Origin: DATAAZ01 sp036259875
Lineage (GTDB): Bacteria > Actinomycetota > Thermoleophilia > Gaiellales > Gaiellaceae
Direction: 5' to 3'
NCBI GenBank assembly: GCA_036259875.1
Contig: DATAAZ010000027.1
Span: forward strand, 1-14,428
Length of the DNA stretch: 14,428 nucleotides
Position numbers and translations under genes: made by a program. Positions 1 to 6,421 of the stretch are shown in pieces. The stretch's first letter is position 1, and every line of letters begins with the position of its first letter. Below the pieces are notes generated by a model. It saw only the letters and a program-made list of their open reading frames with translations, was not told the origin of the DNA and searched no databases.

Positions 1-246
1 GGCGAAGCCGGCGAAGTCGTCGAGGTCGAACGACGCGCCGAGAAACCGCCGCACGTGCGCGGCGAGCGCCGGCCTGGACGGCTCGACGAGCACGCCGTTC
101 GGAGCCGGCGCGATCTGTACTTCGGCCCCGTCGAAGACGCGGTAGAGCCGACCCTCTTCCCATAGGTTCATTGGATCGGCGCCGAAGGCCCGAAACCGCT
201 CGATCGAGAGCGCGAAGTCGAACGGCTGCGGGAGTTCGACGAGCAC
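1..246 (-). CDS. DNA-3-methyladenine glycosylase (AlkA-like), N-terminal part
   Basis: Runs off the left edge, so only the first 82 codons are visible. The start is GTG at 246, directly after an in-frame TAG at 252-250 with one codon between, so no longer start is possible. The product begins MLVELPQPFDFALSIERF and continues with a W-x-x-G-R-LYRVFDG stretch. This fits the N-terminal beta domain that precedes the HhH-GPD catalytic domain in AlkA-type glycosylases, which excise alkylated bases in base excision repair. The catalytic helix-hairpin-helix and aspartate lie outside the window, so the call rests on the N-terminal domain alone. The gene follows the decarboxylase operon on the same strand, but a structured 89-bp gap separates them and it may be transcribed separately. 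No clear Shine-Dalgarno is visible. Confidence 0.62.
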   Translation of the reverse strand, partial: MLVELPQPFDFALSIERFRAFGADPMNLWEEGRLYRVFDGAEVQIAPAPNGVLVEPSRPALAAHVRRFLGASFDLDDFAGFA

Positions 247-275
247 GGTCTAGCGGCCGCCGACGGTGATCTCGA

Positions 276-337
276 AGACATGTCCCGGTGCCCGTCCCGG
301 TGCCTGGCACCGGGCCGCGTCGCCTGGCGGCATGTCT
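276..337. repeat. Palindromic REP-like element after the decarboxylase gene
   Basis: A 62-bp compound structure. The outer arms AGACATG (276-282) and CATGTCT (331-337) are perfect inverted repeats. Inside is the near-continuous palindrome CCCGGTGCC-T-GGCACCGGG (296-314). The left palindrome arm is duplicated: GTCCCGGTGCC occurs at 282-292 and 294-304, a 12-bp period. A smaller palindrome CGCC-T-GGCG lies at 321-329. The right outer arm overlaps the decarboxylase stop codon. It could act as a transcription terminator or mRNA-stabilising hairpin, or be one copy of a dispersed REP-type repeat; only one copy is in this window. There is no T-tract on either side. Confidence 0.55.
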
Positions 338-1787
338 AACTGGAGAGCGGCGCCGCCTCGAGCCACGAGAGGATGCGCTCGACGTCGCCGGCCCCGCTCC
401 GGTGGTTGAGGATGCAAAGGCGAAGGGCGTAGCGCCCGTCGACGCGCGTCGACGAGACCATCCCTTCCCCGCTCTCGGCGAGGCGCCGGTCCAGGTCGGC
501 ATTGAGCCGCTCGAGCGTCCCTTCCTCGTCGACCCCCGCCGGCCGGCGGCGGAAGCAGACGACGCCGAGCGTCGCCGGCGAGAGAAGCTCGAGCTCGGTC
601 GACGCGCGGATGCGCGCCTCCGCCGCCAGGGCGAGATCCAGCGTCCGGTCGATCGCGGCCCGAAACGCGTCGACGCCGAAGTACTGGAGCGAGAGCCAGA
701 GCTTCAGCGCCCGTGCCGAGCGCGTCAGCTGGATTCCCCGGTCGGCGAAGTTGACCTCGACGCCCCCCACGGCGGTGTCCTGCAGGTAGTCGGGCATGAT
801 CTGGAACGCCTGCGAGAGAAGCGGCCCCTCGCGCACGACCAGGCAGCCGCACTCGTACGGCTGGTACAGCCACTTGTGCGGGTCGAGCGTCACCGAGTCC
901 GCCTGATCGAGACCGGCGAGCCAGCCGCGGCCGCGCTCGGTCAGCACCGCGAAGCCCCCGTACGCTGCGTCCACGTGCAGCCAGACGCCTCGTTCTGCGC
1001 AGACGGCGGCGAGCTCGGCGAGCGGGTCGATGGCGCCCGTGTTCGTCGCGCCCGCGTTCGCGACGGCGAGGAACGGCTGGCGACCGCGGCGGACGTCGTC
1101 CTCGATCGCGGCGGCGAGCGCATCGGCCCGGAGCCGGAAGCGATCGTCCACCGGGAGCGCGCGCACCTGCTCCGACCTGAACCCGAGGATCCGAAGCGCC
1201 CGCGTTACCGACGAGTGCCCTTGCGTGGAGACGTAGACGACGGCACTCTCAGTCCGGCCGCCCGCGCGCGTCTCGCGCGCGCAGGCGAGCGCCGTGAGGT
1301 TCGCCTGCGAGCCGCCGCTCACGAGCACGCCCGATGCCTGTCCTGGGTAGCCGAGCCATTGCCGAAACCAGTCGAGGACGACAAGCTCGACGGTGCTCGC
1401 CCCGGCCGACTGCAGCCACGTCCCCTGGAAGACGTTGACGCCGCTCGCCAGGAAGTCGCCGAGGATCCCCGGCCAGGTCGGGCAGCTCGGGATGTAGCCG
1501 AAAAAGCGGGGGTGGTCGTGGTGGCCCGTGAACGGCAGCACGTCGGCGCCGAGCCGGCGGAGGATCTCCTCGATGTCGGTCGGTCCGGCGGGTGGCGGCT
1601 CGCGAAGCCGCGACTCCATCTCCGCGCGGGAGGCGCCACGCCACGCGCGCGCGTTGTCGAGGCCCGCGATGCGCTCCACGAGCAGGTCGACGACGCGGTA
1701 CCCGAGCTCCCGCATCGTCTCCGGTTCGAGCTCGAGGCCGTCGCGCGCGACATCCGCCTCGACGGCGGGCTCCTCCGGGAGTGTCAC
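336..1787 (-). CDS. Pyridoxal-phosphate-dependent group II amino acid decarboxylase
   Basis: Predicted 483-residue PLP enzyme of the aromatic-L-amino-acid/glutamate decarboxylase family (fold type I), cytoplasmic, converting an amino acid to an amine plus CO2. Visible family features are an N-terminal HPRFFGYIPS segment (about residues 92-101), SGGSQAN (157-163), GHSS with the PLP-stacking His191, HVDAAYGG with Asp273 that contacts the pyridine nitrogen, and LDPHKW with the Schiff-base Lys305. The length is typical. The start is GTG at 1787: the upstream phosphatase ends TGA at 1784-1786, giving a GTGA overlap, and the N-terminus (VTLPEEP) leads straight into the conserved MRELGYRVVD helix. 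A GGAG lies just upstream. The substrate cannot be read from sequence; aromatic amino acids, glutamate or diaminobutyrate are all possible. It is the last gene of an exporter-phosphatase-decarboxylase operon. Confidence 0.9.
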   Translation of the reverse strand: MTLPEEPAVEADVARDGLELEPETMRELGYRVVDLLVERIAGLDNARAWRGASRAEMESRLREPPPAGPTDIEEILRRLGADVLPFTGHHDHPRFFGYIPSCPTWPGILGDFLASGVNVFQGTWLQSAGASTVELVVLDWFRQWLGYPGQASGVLVSGGSQANLTALACARETRAGGRTESAVVYVSTQGHSSVTRALRILGFRSEQVRALPVDDRFRLRADALAAAIEDDVRRGRQPFLAVANAGATNTGAIDPLAELAAVCAERGVWLHVDAAYGGFAVLTERGRGWLAGLDQADSVTLDPHKWLYQPYECGCLVVREGPLLSQAFQIMPDYLQDTAVGGVEVNFADRGIQLTRSARALKLWLSLQYFGVDAFRAAIDRTLDLALAAEARIRASTELELLSPATLGVVCFRRRPAGVDEEGTLERLNADLDRRLAESGEGMVSSTRVDGRYALRLCILNHRSGAGDVERILSWLEAAPLSS

Positions 1788-2428
1788 CGGGCTCCGTCCA
1801 GCCGCCGCGCGATCTCGAAGAAGTCGTCGAAGGGCTCGTAGGGGACACCCCGCTCGTCGAGGTAGCGCGCGAGCCCGCGCCGCGCGAAGACGCGGTCGGC
1901 AAGCTCCGCCGCGCAGCGGTCGGAGTAGCCGTCCCCCACGTAGACGACCTCGCCGCCGTTCGCGAGCGCCGAGACGGTGGCACGCTTGCAAGGCTCGCCG
2001 CACGTCCCGCATTCCTCGTCGTCTCGGAACCGGACCCGCCAGCCGGACGGGTCAGGGTCGACGGAGTTCGCGACAAGCGGGACGTCGGCCAAGCCCTCGC
2101 GGGCGAGCACGGGCTCGATCAGCTCGTGGAAGCCGGACGAGACGACCACGAGCCGCCAGCCGTTGCGGCGCGCCTGCTCGACGAGCTCGCGGAAGCCCGG
2201 ACGGACGCGCGCGCGCTCGAGCACCCAGGCGACGACCTCCTCGAGCGGCGCGCGCACCGGCTCGAACTCGCGCCGGAGGACCTCGTGCAGGCCGAGCCGC
2301 CGCGCGTCGAGCCCTTCGTCGACCTCACGGTAGACATCCTCGTCGCCGAACGTCTTGGCGATCTCGTCGAGGAGGTCGTGCTCGGTGACGGTGCCGTCGA
2401 AGTCGACGACGAGCGTTCGTTCGCCCAC
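1784..2428 (-). CDS. HAD-superfamily (subfamily IB) phosphatase, MtnX-like
   Basis: A 214-residue soluble HAD hydrolase. Motif I is VDFDGTVT with nucleophile Asp9 and acid/base Asp11, motif II is VVVSSG (Ser97/98), motif III is Lys148, and motif IV is VGDGYSD (Asp166 and Asp170). The spacing of about 85 residues between motifs I and II fits a C1-cap IB enzyme of the SerB/MtnX type. The segment CGTCGEPCKR (140-149) resembles the Cys/Lys region of MtnX, the 2-hydroxy-3-keto-5-methylthiopentenyl-1-phosphate phosphatase of methionine salvage. No other salvage gene is in the window, so the substrate is uncertain. The start is GTG at 2428, with a TAGCGT hexamer nine bases upstream. The gene lies 12 bp after the transporter and overlaps the decarboxylase by four bases, so translational coupling is likely. 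Confidence 0.8.
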   Translation of the reverse strand: MGERTLVVDFDGTVTEHDLLDEIAKTFGDEDVYREVDEGLDARRLGLHEVLRREFEPVRAPLEEVVAWVLERARVRPGFRELVEQARRNGWRLVVVSSGFHELIEPVLAREGLADVPLVANSVDPDPSGWRVRFRDDEECGTCGEPCKRATVSALANGGEVVYVGDGYSDRCAAELADRVFARRGLARYLDERGVPYEPFDDFFEIARRLDGAR

Positions 2429-2437
2429 GCCGAGAGA

Positions 2438-2443
2438 ACGCTA
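2438..2443 (-). promoter_or_regulatory. Putative -10 element before the HAD phosphatase
   Basis: On the minus strand this reads TAGCGT, a TAnnnT-type hexamer ending nine bases before the GTG at 2428. It overlaps the stop codon of the upstream transporter gene. It could give an internal transcript with almost no leader, but the gene may simply be co-transcribed. No convincing -35 element is seen. Confidence 0.3.
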
Positions 2444-3334
2444 CTCGATCGACGCGGGCGGCCTGCCGCCGCGGGCGAGCACGATCCCGGCCCCGATCAC
2501 GAGCCCGCCCGCGACCTGGAGGACGTCCATGTTCTCGGAGAGGACAACGAGCGCGAAGAAGGCGCCGAGGAATGGTTGCAGGTTCGCGTAGAGAGACGCG
2601 CGTGCCGCGCCCACGCGGTCGATCGCGGTGAACCACATGACGTTCGTGAAGACGAGCGAGAAGAAGAGGCTGTAGACGAACGCGGCCCACGCGAGCGTGC
2701 CGAGCCCCGACCAGTCCTGCCGCGCGAGCTGCGTCGCGGCCGAGACGAAGAGCGGAACCGACCCGGCGATCAGCACGAAGGCGCTGATCCGGTACGGCGA
2801 GTACCGCTGCATGAGCGGTCCCATCGCGACCGAGTACGCCGCCCACGTGATCGCGGCGACGAGCGCGAGGAGGACCCCGCCCAGATCGCCGCGTAGGCCG
2901 CCCGACGAGCCGAGCGCGACGAGCGCGACGCCGGTGAACGAGATCCCGGTGGCGAGCCAGTGGCGAAAGTGGAGGCGCTCCAGGCCGAACGCCCGGGAGA
3001 CGAGCGCGACGAAGATCGGAAGCGTTCCGAAGACGAGCGCGACGGTTGCCGCGGTCGTGAGCCGGACCGAGTACGAGAACGTCACCTGGTTCAGCCAGAT
3101 CCCGAGCGCGGCGGCGGCCAGTAGGAGCCATACGTCGGTCCGGCGCACGCGCAGGGTGTGCTCGCGAACGTACGTGAACGCCGAGAAGATCGCGGCGCCG
3201 ATTGCGAAGCGAACCGAGGAGTAGGAGAGCGGCTGCCACCCGTGCGTAAGCGCGTACTTGACGACTGTGAAGTTGAAGCTCCAGCAAAGGACGGTCGCGA
3301 GGAGGAGGGCATCCGCGGGCAGCCGGTGACGCAC
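2441..3334 (-). CDS. EamA/DMT-superfamily transporter
   Basis: Predicted inner-membrane carrier of 297 residues with about ten hydrophobic helices arranged as two EamA repeats (roughly residues 8-140 and 150-285). Typical DMT features are the first-helix CWSFNFTVVKYAL, the ALGIWLNQVTFSYSV stretch, TLPIFVAL, and a second-repeat NLQPFLGAFFALVVLSE motif that mirrors the usual LxPVxA segment. Such proteins export amino acids or other small metabolites. A longer ATG start at 3412 exists but would run through the divergent gene's promoter and start. GTG at 3334 gives a normal family length and has TATCGT eight bases upstream, so it is preferred. It is the first gene of the operon with the phosphatase and decarboxylase. 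The substrate is unknown; export of the amine or its precursor is only an inference from context. Confidence 0.85.
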   Translation of the reverse strand: MRHRLPADALLLATVLCWSFNFTVVKYALTHGWQPLSYSSVRFAIGAAIFSAFTYVREHTLRVRRTDVWLLLAAAALGIWLNQVTFSYSVRLTTAATVALVFGTLPIFVALVSRAFGLERLHFRHWLATGISFTGVALVALGSSGGLRGDLGGVLLALVAAITWAAYSVAMGPLMQRYSPYRISAFVLIAGSVPLFVSAATQLARQDWSGLGTLAWAAFVYSLFFSLVFTNVMWFTAIDRVGAARASLYANLQPFLGAFFALVVLSENMDVLQVAGGLVIGAGIVLARGGRPPASIE

Positions 3335-3342
3335 GGCCGCCG

Positions 3343-3348
3343 ACGATA
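3343..3348 (-). promoter_or_regulatory. Putative -10 element for the transporter operon
   Basis: TATCGT on the minus strand, eight bases before GTG 3334. This spacing puts the transcription start at or next to the start codon, giving a leaderless mRNA. It lies in the 52-bp divergent spacer opposite the promoter of the small plus-strand gene. Confidence 0.45.
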
Positions 3349-3373
3349 ACGGTGAGCCCGCTCGCGGCTCGGA

Positions 3374-3379
3374 TAGAGT
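3374..3379 (+). promoter_or_regulatory. Putative -10 element for the fabL-like operon
   Basis: TAGAGT with a seven-base gap to ATG 3387. No Shine-Dalgarno is present in that gap, which fits leaderless initiation. No recognisable -35 hexamer is seen. Confidence 0.45.
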
Positions 3380-3386
3380 CGCCGCG

Positions 3387-3665
3387 ATGGCGGAGCCGAC
3401 GACCGACGACATCGACTACCTCGTCGGGCCGGCGACGCCCCATTTCGCGTACCAGATCCGGGCGCGCGTGCGCGCGCTGATCCGCGACCTGCCGGAGGAG
3501 CACCCGGTCCGCCGCTACGGCGAGGAGAAGATCGCGCTGCTCGAGCGGCTCGGCCACGCTTCGTCGAAGGCGGAAGAGGGCCCGCTCGAACCGCCCGACC
3601 GCCTCGGGTGGGAGCAGCTTCCGAGCCACGCGCCTGCGTCCGCCCCGCTGCCGCGCCGCTCGTGA
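3387..3665 (+). CDS. Small conserved-looking protein of unknown function
   Basis: A 92-residue protein beginning MAEPTTDDIDYLVGPATP. The N-terminal 60 residues look folded and helical (AYQIRARVRALIRDL, then RRYGEEKIALLERLG). The last 30 are proline- and charge-rich and probably disordered. No signal peptide or membrane segment is seen and no family was recognised. The start is ATG at 3387, with a TAGAGT hexamer seven bases upstream. Its TGA stop overlaps the GTG start of the enoyl reductase gene (GTGA at 3662-3665), so the two are almost certainly translated together. That coupling, plus strong third-position GC bias, is the main evidence that it is a real gene. Its link to fatty-acid metabolism is only by position. 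Confidence 0.7.
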   Translation: MAEPTTDDIDYLVGPATPHFAYQIRARVRALIRDLPEEHPVRRYGEEKIALLERLGHASSKAEEGPLEPPDRLGWEQLPSHAPASAPLPRRS

Positions 3666-4405
3666 CCTCCTTCGAGGGCAAGTCCGTCCTCGTGACGGGC
3701 GGCTCCCGCGGGATCGGCAAGGGGATCGCGCTTCGCTTCGCCGAGCTCGGCGCCGCTCGGGTCGCGATCTCCTACCTGCGAAACGACCGTGCTGCCGAGG
3801 AGACGGCGGAGGAGCTCCGCTCCCGCGGCGCCGAGGCGGTCACGTTGCGCGGAAACGTCGGCGACCCGGAAAAGGCACGAACGATCGCGGAGGGCGCGGG
3901 TGCGCTCGACGTTCTCGTCTCGAACGCGGCGACGGGCGTCATCCGACCCGTCCTCGAGGCTACGGAGAAACACTGGGACTGGACGCTCAACGCGAACGCC
4001 CGCGCACTCCTGACGCTCGCGCACGCCGCAGTGCCGTCGATGCCGCCGGGGAGCTCGATCGTCGCCATCTCGAGCATGGGCGGCGAGCGCGTCCTCGACG
4101 ACTACGCGCTCGTCGGCACGTCGAAGGCCGCGCTCGAGTCGCTCGTCCGTTACCTGGCGGTCGAGCTCGCGCCGCGCGACATCCGTGTGAACGCGGTCTC
4201 GGCGGGACTCGTCGAGACGGGAGCACTCGCATTCTTCCCGGCCCGCGAGGAGATGCTGGCGCGCTTCCGTGCGCGGACGCCGGCCGGCCGGCTCGTCGAG
4301 CCGGTGGACATCGCCGGGATCGTCTGCTTCCTCTCCTCCCCAGACGCTGCGATGATCCGGGGCCAGGCCGTCGTCGTCGACGGCGGGTACTCGCTGCTCG
4401 CGTGA
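3662..4405 (+). CDS. fabL: Enoyl-ACP reductase of the FabL type (short-chain dehydrogenase)
   Basis: A 247-residue Rossmann-fold SDR. The cofactor motif is TGGSRGIG (residues 12-19), followed by NVGD (65-68), NAATGV (88-93) and SSMGG (137-141). The active site reads YALVGTSK: the usual YxxxK is absent and Tyr148 and Lys155 are six residues apart, the Y-X6-K spacing of enoyl reductases. The segments KHWDWTLN, SKAALESLVRYLAVELAP, TPAGRLVEP, MIRGQ and VVDGGYSLL closely match Bacillus FabL, the NADPH-dependent enoyl-ACP reductase III of fatty-acid synthesis. The start is GTG 3662, overlapping the upstream stop; a longer in-frame start at 3608 would overlap that gene much more. The enzyme class is well supported, but in vivo substrate and cofactor are inferred from the family. 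Confidence 0.8.
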   Translation: MTSFEGKSVLVTGGSRGIGKGIALRFAELGAARVAISYLRNDRAAEETAEELRSRGAEAVTLRGNVGDPEKARTIAEGAGALDVLVSNAATGVIRPVLEATEKHWDWTLNANARALLTLAHAAVPSMPPGSSIVAISSMGGERVLDDYALVGTSKAALESLVRYLAVELAPRDIRVNAVSAGLVETGALAFFPAREEMLARFRARTPAGRLVEPVDIAGIVCFLSSPDAAMIRGQAVVVDGGYSLLA

Positions 4406-4409
4406 GCAG

Positions 4410-5015
4410 ATGACCGACGATCGCTTCGCGCACGACGCCTACTTCATCGACCAGCTGATCCGGCCGGTCGCGAACCTCTACCGGATCTCGACGCTCGGGG
4501 ACGACGGCGCCGGCCCCGGCGAGCCGGTCGCGTTCGTACGGCAGAGGAAGCTCGCGATCAAGGAGGACATCCGCTTCTTCGCGGACGAGGAGGAGCGGGA
4601 CGAGCTCTTCCGTCTCAAGGCACGGAAGGTGCTCGAACTTCGGAGCCGCTACGACGTTCTCCTTCCCGACGGCGGTCGCGCAGGCGTGCTCGAGAAGGTC
4701 TTCGGCGCTTCGCTTCTCCGCTCACGGTGGCGCATCCTCGACGCCGAGGAGCAAGAGGTGGGAACCGCGTTCGAGCGGAGCATGCCGGTCGCCCTCCTGC
4801 GGCGGGCGATCGATCTGGTGCCGTACGGCGAGTTCGTCCCCATCGTGTTCCACTTCACGATCACCGCCGACGGCCGCGAGGTGGGCGACCTCCGCCGGCC
4901 GATCGGCGTTCGCGATCGCTACGTCCTCGACCTTCGGGGCGACGTCGAACGGCGGATCGATCGGCGCGTCGCGGTCGCGCTCGGCGTCGCGCTCGACGCG
5001 CTCCAGTCGCGTTAG
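4410..5015 (+). CDS. LURP-one-related / tubby-like fold protein
   Basis: A 201-residue soluble protein with no signal peptide or membrane helix. After an N-terminal segment containing DQLIRPVANLYRI come strands typical of the LURP-one/phospholipid-scramblase-like fold: VAFVRQRKLAIKEDIRFF, then RDELFRLKARKVLELRSRYDV, then a GVLEKVFGASLLRSRWRI repeat. A glycine-containing turn and an IVFHFTITADG strand follow near the C-terminus. Bacterial members are poorly characterised and may bind lipids or nucleotides; no catalytic residues are obvious. The gene starts four bases after the fabL-like stop, so it is probably the third gene of that operon. No clear Shine-Dalgarno is visible, consistent with translational coupling. 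The assignment rests on recognised sequence pattern and is moderate. Confidence 0.6.
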   Translation: MTDDRFAHDAYFIDQLIRPVANLYRISTLGDDGAGPGEPVAFVRQRKLAIKEDIRFFADEEERDELFRLKARKVLELRSRYDVLLPDGGRAGVLEKVFGASLLRSRWRILDAEEQEVGTAFERSMPVALLRRAIDLVPYGEFVPIVFHFTITADGREVGDLRRPIGVRDRYVLDLRGDVERRIDRRVAVALGVALDALQSR

Positions 5016-5038
5016 CGAGCCCGACAGCCTGCGACGCT

Positions 5039-5147
5039 GGTTTCGACGCGAAGCCGAACGAGATTCGGCGCGATCCTCGCGCCACCCCCGCAGCGGCGGG
5101 CGCTCCGCTGAACGGGTCGAGCGGACGCCCCGGTCCGCAGCGTCCGC
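5039..5147. repeat. Hairpin-dense convergent intergenic region
   Basis: The 139-bp spacer between two converging genes has no ORF of note but is full of inverted repeats. GGTTTCG-ACG-CGAAGCC lies at 5039-5055 (one G-T wobble), GCCGAA-CGAGA-TTCGGC at 5053-5069, and GGCGCGA-TCC-TCGCGCC at 5067-5083. Further on are CAGCGG/CCGCTG at 5091-5110, GCGGAC/GTCCGC at 5121-5138, and a competing GCGGACG/CGTCCGC pair at 5121-5147. The first three share arms and are mutually exclusive. No T-tract follows any of them. They may serve as a bidirectional terminator for the flanking genes. Confidence 0.45.
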
Positions 5148-5154
5148 CGAGGCG

Positions 5155-6090
5155 CTATGCGGGCGCGGTGCGGCCGTCGCCGCCCGGGCGAAGGCGCGCG
5201 AGCGTGTCGAGCGCGATGTAGGTCGCGATCTTCGGGTTCTCCTGCAGCCGGCGCATCGAGTACTCGTACCAGCGCCGCCCGTACGGGACGTAGATCCGAA
5301 GACGATGCCCGTCTGCGACTATCTCGTCGCCGAGCCGCTCGCGGACCCCGAGCAACATCTGGAACTCGTACTCGTCCCGGGCGAGCCCCCGTCCGCGGAC
5401 GAGCTCGACTCCCCGTTCGATCAGCCAGTCGTCGTGCGTCGCGAACGCGACGTAACAGCCGGCGTCGAGGAGCGCTTCCGCGACCCGAACGAAGTTCTCG
5501 CGGACCTCGTCGAACCCCTGGTAGGCGATCTCCTCCGGCTCCAGGTAGATGCCCTTGCACACGCGGACGCTCGGCCGCAGGTCGGCGAGCGCGGCCACGT
5601 CGTCGAGCGTTCGTCGGAGGCGCGCCTGGAGCACGACGCCGACGCGCTCGAGCCCCTCGGCGCGGAGCTCGCGGTACACGGCGAGCGTGTCCGACGTCGT
5701 CGACGCGTCTTCCATGTCGATCCGGACGAAGTTCTCCCGCTCCTCGGCGCAGCGGACGATCGAGGCGACGTTCGCGCGGCAGAACGCGCGGTCGAGGTTG
5801 AGGCCGAGGCCGGTCGGCTTGACGCTTACGTTCGAATCGAGGCCCTGGCGCTTGATCGTCTCGAAGACGTCCATGTACTCGTCCACGAGCGCCCGTGCCT
5901 CGCCGCGCGTATGGATCTCTTCGCCGAGGACGTCGACCGTCGCCATCCGCCCGCGCTCGTTCAGCTCCTCGACGACCCGGCAGGCATCGGCGAGCTCGGC
6001 CCCCGCGATGTAGCGCTCCGAAAGCCGCCTCACGACCGGCCGCGGCACGGCCGGAAGGGCCCGGACGAGAGCGCGGTCGAGAAGCGCCAC
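5155..6090 (-). CDS. Proline dehydrogenase (FAD-dependent, monofunctional)
   Basis: A 311-residue enzyme that oxidises L-proline to 1-pyrroline-5-carboxylate, passing electrons via FAD to the respiratory quinone pool. PRODH barrel motifs appear in order: SVKPTGLGLNLD (89-100), FVRIDMEDASTTSDT (121-135), VRVCKGIYLEP (175-185), VAFATHD (214-220), YEFQMLLGVR (241-250), IYVPYG (266-271) and WYEYSMRRLQENP (274-286). The last contains the arginine pair that grips the proline carboxylate. The length matches short monofunctional PRODH rather than bifunctional PutA, and no P5C dehydrogenase is nearby. The start is GTG at 6090 (product MALLDRAL), with TAGAAT ten bases upstream. It follows two unknown genes on the same strand after a 31-bp gap and may be read both with them and from its own promoter. 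Confidence 0.93.
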   Translation of the reverse strand: MALLDRALVRALPAVPRPVVRRLSERYIAGAELADACRVVEELNERGRMATVDVLGEEIHTRGEARALVDEYMDVFETIKRQGLDSNVSVKPTGLGLNLDRAFCRANVASIVRCAEERENFVRIDMEDASTTSDTLAVYRELRAEGLERVGVVLQARLRRTLDDVAALADLRPSVRVCKGIYLEPEEIAYQGFDEVRENFVRVAEALLDAGCYVAFATHDDWLIERGVELVRGRGLARDEYEFQMLLGVRERLGDEIVADGHRLRIYVPYGRRWYEYSMRRLQENPKIATYIALDTLARLRPGGDGRTAPA

Positions 6091-6100
6091 GGTCGGCGGG

Positions 6101-6106
6101 ATTCTA
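6101..6106 (-). promoter_or_regulatory. Putative -10 element for proline dehydrogenase
   Basis: TAGAAT on the minus strand, the best match to a canonical -10 in the window, ends ten bases before GTG 6090. It sits in the 31-bp gap after the upstream gene and would give a leader of only a few bases. No clear -35 is seen. Confidence 0.45.
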
Positions 6107-6121
6107 GGGAACGGGAAGCGG

Positions 6122-6415
6122 CTAGCCCTCGCGCATGAAGCCCTGCCGGGCGGCCGAGACGAGCGCGACCGCCTCGGGGAAGAGGACGCGCATCACGTCG
6201 CGAAGCGCGAGCGCCTGCTCGTCCGGCGAGCCCTGGACGTTCACCTGCTTTAGCGCGGCCCCGGTGAGCTCCACGGCCGTGTTGAGCGTCAACGTCGCGA
6301 ACTGCTCGCGCTGCGACTCCTGCATAGCTTCCGTCTGGCGCTCGGCGAACTCACGAAGCCCGCGCATCAGATCCTCGGGGTCGCCTCCGAACGGAAACCC
6401 GAATCCGCCTTCCAT
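6122..6415 (-). CDS. Small helical protein of unknown function
   Basis: A 97-residue protein starting MEGGFGFPFGGDPEDLMRGL. A short glycine/phenylalanine-rich N-terminus is followed by amphipathic helices rich in Gln, Glu and Ala (RQTEAMQESQREQFATL). A more hydrophobic C-terminal helix contains DVMRVLFPEAVALVSAAR. No signal peptide, transmembrane segment or known motif was seen. It starts six bases after the upstream 185-residue unknown gene and precedes proline dehydrogenase, so it is probably part of a three-gene unit. The start is ATG 6415; TAACGT lies eight bases upstream but overlaps the end of the previous gene. The reading frame shows strong GC bias at third positions. The function is unknown. 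Confidence 0.65.
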   Translation of the reverse strand: MEGGFGFPFGGDPEDLMRGLREFAERQTEAMQESQREQFATLTLNTAVELTGAALKQVNVQGSPDEQALALRDVMRVLFPEAVALVSAARQGFMREG

Positions 6416-6421
6416 CCGGCC

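Noticed and set aside
288..1841. A 517-codon plus-strand frame opposite the decarboxylase
   Set aside because: The minus-strand frame has complete PLP-decarboxylase motifs; the plus frame shows no family features and is a mirror of its codon bias.
1592..2896. A 434-codon plus-strand frame across three minus-strand genes
   Set aside because: It crosses gene boundaries of the phosphatase and transporter and has no recognisable domain.
5039..5147. Inverted repeats as a CRISPR array or attachment site
   Set aside because: The stems differ from one another, with no constant repeat and spacer pattern, and no integrase or cas gene is present.
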